Assembly: GCA_026990815.1 (NCBI GenBank)
Contig: JALXCS010000104.1
Coordinates: forward strand, 1 to 7,237
From: Methylomonas sp.
GTDB lineage: Bacteria; Pseudomonadota; Gammaproteobacteria; Methylococcales; Methylomonadaceae
DNA: 7,237 bases
Direction: 5' to 3'
This document shows positions 5,492 to 7,237 of this stretch, in pieces. Made by a program: the position numbers and the translations under genes. Each line of letters opens with the position of its first letter. The first letter of the stretch is position 1. Under the pieces are notes generated by a model. It searched no databases, was not told the origin of the DNA, and saw only the letters and a list, made by a program, of their open reading frames with translations.

Positions 5492-6934
5492 ATGCCCAAA
5501 ACTAAGTCTTTTTCATTTTTATTTTTTTGTTTGTTGATAATTTCAATATTAAATGCGTGTTCATCAAATACTGCACCAAAGAGAGCCGGTGAGTCATTAG
5601 ATGAAGAAGAGCAAGAATTAAATGCGCGACGAATAGCAATCAAGGCTTATGTCTATGCCTATCCAATGCTGGAATATTATAAATTAATGTATTTTCAGAG
5701 CATTGATGTAGATTCTTCGCAGTACAAAGCGCCGTTTAATCAGCCAAGCTATGTTACGCAATTACCCGGTCCAATGGCAAAACATTTGCAGCGTTATAAC
5801 AATGATAATTTATATACTTTTACTCGATATGATTTACGAACGGAGCCATTAATCTGGTCTGTTCCAGATATGGGCAAACGCTATTACGTCATACAGTTTG
5901 TTGATATGTTCACCCATAATTTTGCTTATTTGGGTACCAGGACTACCCGGAACAAAATAGGGAATTATATGCTGGTTGGACCTGAGTGGCATGGACAAGT
6001 GCCGGATGGTATTTCCAGGGTAATAAGATCAGAGACTAATTTCCCGTATAGTATTCAGCGAACGTCGGTTTTGCCACGTGAAATTAAACAAGTCAGCTCC
6101 CTGATCAAATCATTCAAATTGATACCTTTACATCAATTTACTGGAAAACCTGCACCTAAAGCAGCTTCAGCAATTTTATTTCCGGTTTATGATTCCAGAA
6201 AAGCTGAATCGATAGAATTTATTGGCTATTTTAATTTTTTGCTGGAACAGGTCAGCCTGCCTTCCTCCGAGCAAAAGCTTTTTGATCAGTTCGCCACGAT
6301 TGGCATTAGTCCGGGAAGTCAATTTGATCCTTCAAATTACAGCCGCGCAGACCAGATCATGATTAAAGCCGGCATAGCCAAAGCAATCAACGACATTAAA
6401 ATTCGAACCAGGAATTTAATCACCATGAAAAATGGCTGGCAGGTATTTTCAGGAATTTATGGCAGCCGGGAAGAATTGCAAGGTGATTATTTAACCAGAG
6501 CCGCTGCAGCCAGATTCGGACTTTATGGTAATGATGAAGAGGAGGTTTATTATCCTGCGACAACTGTTGATGAAAAGGGTTATAGTCTGGATGCCAATGG
6601 TACTTCATATATTTTACATTTTGATAAGGATGAACTGCCGCCAGTGAATGGTTTTTGGACGCTTTCTCTGTATAAAATGCCAGGGCACACGCTGGTGGAA
6701 AACCCAATCAATCGTTATGCAGTCAATAGTCAAGCAAATGATTTACTTTTTGCTGATGATGGTTCACTAACACTATATATTCAACATGGGTCGCCAGGGA
6801 AAGCTAAAGAATCCAACTGGTTACCAGCGCCACAAGGAAAATTTTTATTACAATTACGTGCTTACATACCGAGGCTGGAAGCAATTCAGCCAGATGCTTT
6901 ATGGGTTCCACCAAAAATCGAGGTAGTTAACTAG
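5492..6934 (+). CDS. DUF1254/DUF1214 domain lipoprotein
   Basis: This encodes a 480-residue exported protein. Residues 1-22 are a lipoprotein signal (KTK, then a hydrophobic run) ending in lipobox ILNAC with C23; Ser at +2 predicts outer-membrane localisation. The N-terminal DUF1254 domain (about 48-195) shows AYVYAYPMLEYYKLMY, NNDNLYTF and YYVIQFVDMFTHNFAYLG; the C-terminal DUF1214 domain (about 350-475) shows RFGLYGND, YYPATT, GFWTLSLYKMPG, YIQHGSPG and NWLPAPQGKFLLQLRAY. These domains pair widely in bacteria but have no firm biochemical role. Start ATG 5492 has only a weak ribosome site (AAGCGAG, 5479-5485), but it is the start that yields the signal peptide. The gene stands alone, divergent from ubiG, and looks intact. 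Confidence 0.9.
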   Translation: MPKTKSFSFLFFCLLIISILNACSSNTAPKRAGESLDEEEQELNARRIAIKAYVYAYPMLEYYKLMYFQSIDVDSSQYKAPFNQPSYVTQLPGPMAKHLQRYNNDNLYTFTRYDLRTEPLIWSVPDMGKRYYVIQFVDMFTHNFAYLGTRTTRNKIGNYMLVGPEWHGQVPDGISRVIRSETNFPYSIQRTSVLPREIKQVSSLIKSFKLIPLHQFTGKPAPKAASAILFPVYDSRKAESIEFIGYFNFLLEQVSLPSSEQKLFDQFATIGISPGSQFDPSNYSRADQIMIKAGIAKAINDIKIRTRNLITMKNGWQVFSGIYGSREELQGDYLTRAAAARFGLYGNDEEEVYYPATTVDEKGYSLDANGTSYILHFDKDELPPVNGFWTLSLYKMPGHTLVENPINRYAVNSQANDLLFADDGSLTLYIQHGSPGKAKESNWLPAPQGKFLLQLRAYIPRLEAIQPDALWVPPKIEVVN

Positions 6935-7237
6935 ATTTTTCATTTGTACACGACAAAAAAATAACTCTCGTGAACGTCAAAGAGGTAAACAATTGAAATA
7001 ACAAGATCTTCTATCGCAGGATGCGATGAGCTGCATCAATGTGTCTATGTGTGTCCTTTTTTATTACAATTGCTTAACTTCATTGCACAAGTTTTTGTCA
7101 TATACAGAGAGGTTTTTTTTATCTTTATCGTTGAAAAAACCAGTTGAGTTTTGTTGTCTGCAACCCGTTACTAGATTTTCAAATCTAATTGTTTTCCTGT
7201 TTTTAAATTGTTATTTTTTTGTTTTAAATTTAAGATG
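6935..7237. other. AT-rich non-coding tail
   Basis: No gene is supported in these 303 bases. Small structures seen: a hairpin ATCGCA-GGA-TGCGAT (7013-7027) with a competing stem GATGC (7020-7024)/GCATC (7032-7036), an inverted repeat GGTTTTTT (7111-7118) with AAAAAACC (7134-7141), and TAGATTT-TC-AAATCTA (7172-7187). None is a canonical rho-independent terminator, because the stems are short or AT-rich and T runs are not immediately adjacent. A plus-strand frame from ATG 7026 runs off the window, and an ATG sits at 7235-7237; neither is convincing. Confidence 0.5.
7013..7027 (+). other. Short perfect hairpin downstream of DUF1254 gene
   Basis: ATCGCA and TGCGAT pair perfectly over a GGA loop, six pairs. 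A second overlapping stem (GATGC with GCATC) could compete with it. The nearest T run (TTTTTT at 7057-7062) is about 30 nt away, so this is not a standard terminator. Confidence 0.35.

Noticed and set aside
6420..6707. Minus-strand frame opposite the DUF1254 gene.
   Set aside because: It is antisense to a well-supported domain, has no recognisable family content, and lacks a ribosome site.
7026..7237. Plus-strand open frame from ATG 7026 running off the right edge, Phe/Leu/Cys-rich.
   Set aside because: T-rich DNA avoids stop codons by chance; the ribosome site is weak, the hairpin at 7013-7027 covers the start, and the peptide resembles no family.

Overview
The window looks like chromosomal DNA from an AT-rich gammaproteobacterium. 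The best evidence is the minus-strand run ubiG, a MupP/Gph-type phosphatase and yciK, a gene order known from Pseudomonas and relatives. Here it is followed by a SufT-type Fe-S maturation gene. Genus cannot be fixed from the sequence; a Legionellales-like or other low-GC gammaproteobacterium is a guess. No integrase, transposase, CRISPR array, tRNA or rRNA was seen.

Layout: (1) 1-168 is a leader with a CACGTGTTTT direct repeat and a distant inverted repeat. (2) 169-822 (+) encodes a DUF938 family methyltransferase. (3) 823-1143 is non-coding and holds copy A of a roughly 160-bp structured repeat. (4) 1144-2463 (+) is a two-gene unit: a beta-carbonic anhydrase whose 5' end carries an apparent one-base insertion, overlapping an SDR-fold protein that lacks the catalytic Tyr. 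(5) 2482-2644 holds copy B of the same repeat in inverted orientation, touching the end of sufT. (6) 5314 down to 2647 (-) is a tight operon ubiG > mupP-like > yciK > sufT, with junctions of 2 nt, a 4-nt overlap, and 9 nt. (7) 5315-5491 is a divergent promoter region with short palindromes. (8) 5492-6934 (+) encodes a DUF1254/DUF1214 lipoprotein. (9) 6935-7237 is an AT-rich non-coding tail.

The minus-strand operon is housekeeping: ubiquinone biosynthesis (UbiG), probable phosphate removal from a recycled cell-wall sugar (MupP-like), an SDR of unclear substrate (YciK), and Fe-S cluster protein maturation (SufT). The carbonic anhydrase/SDR pair sits between two inverted copies of the repeat and could be an inserted or invertible unit.

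The most notable feature is this repeat. The two copies are about 80% identical by eye over 157 bp. They keep two hairpins, one with a compensatory base-pair change, and each copy lies on the same strand as, and just 3' of, a coding gene. It may be an undescribed structured RNA or a non-autonomous mobile repeat. The second notable point is the carbonic anhydrase frameshift.
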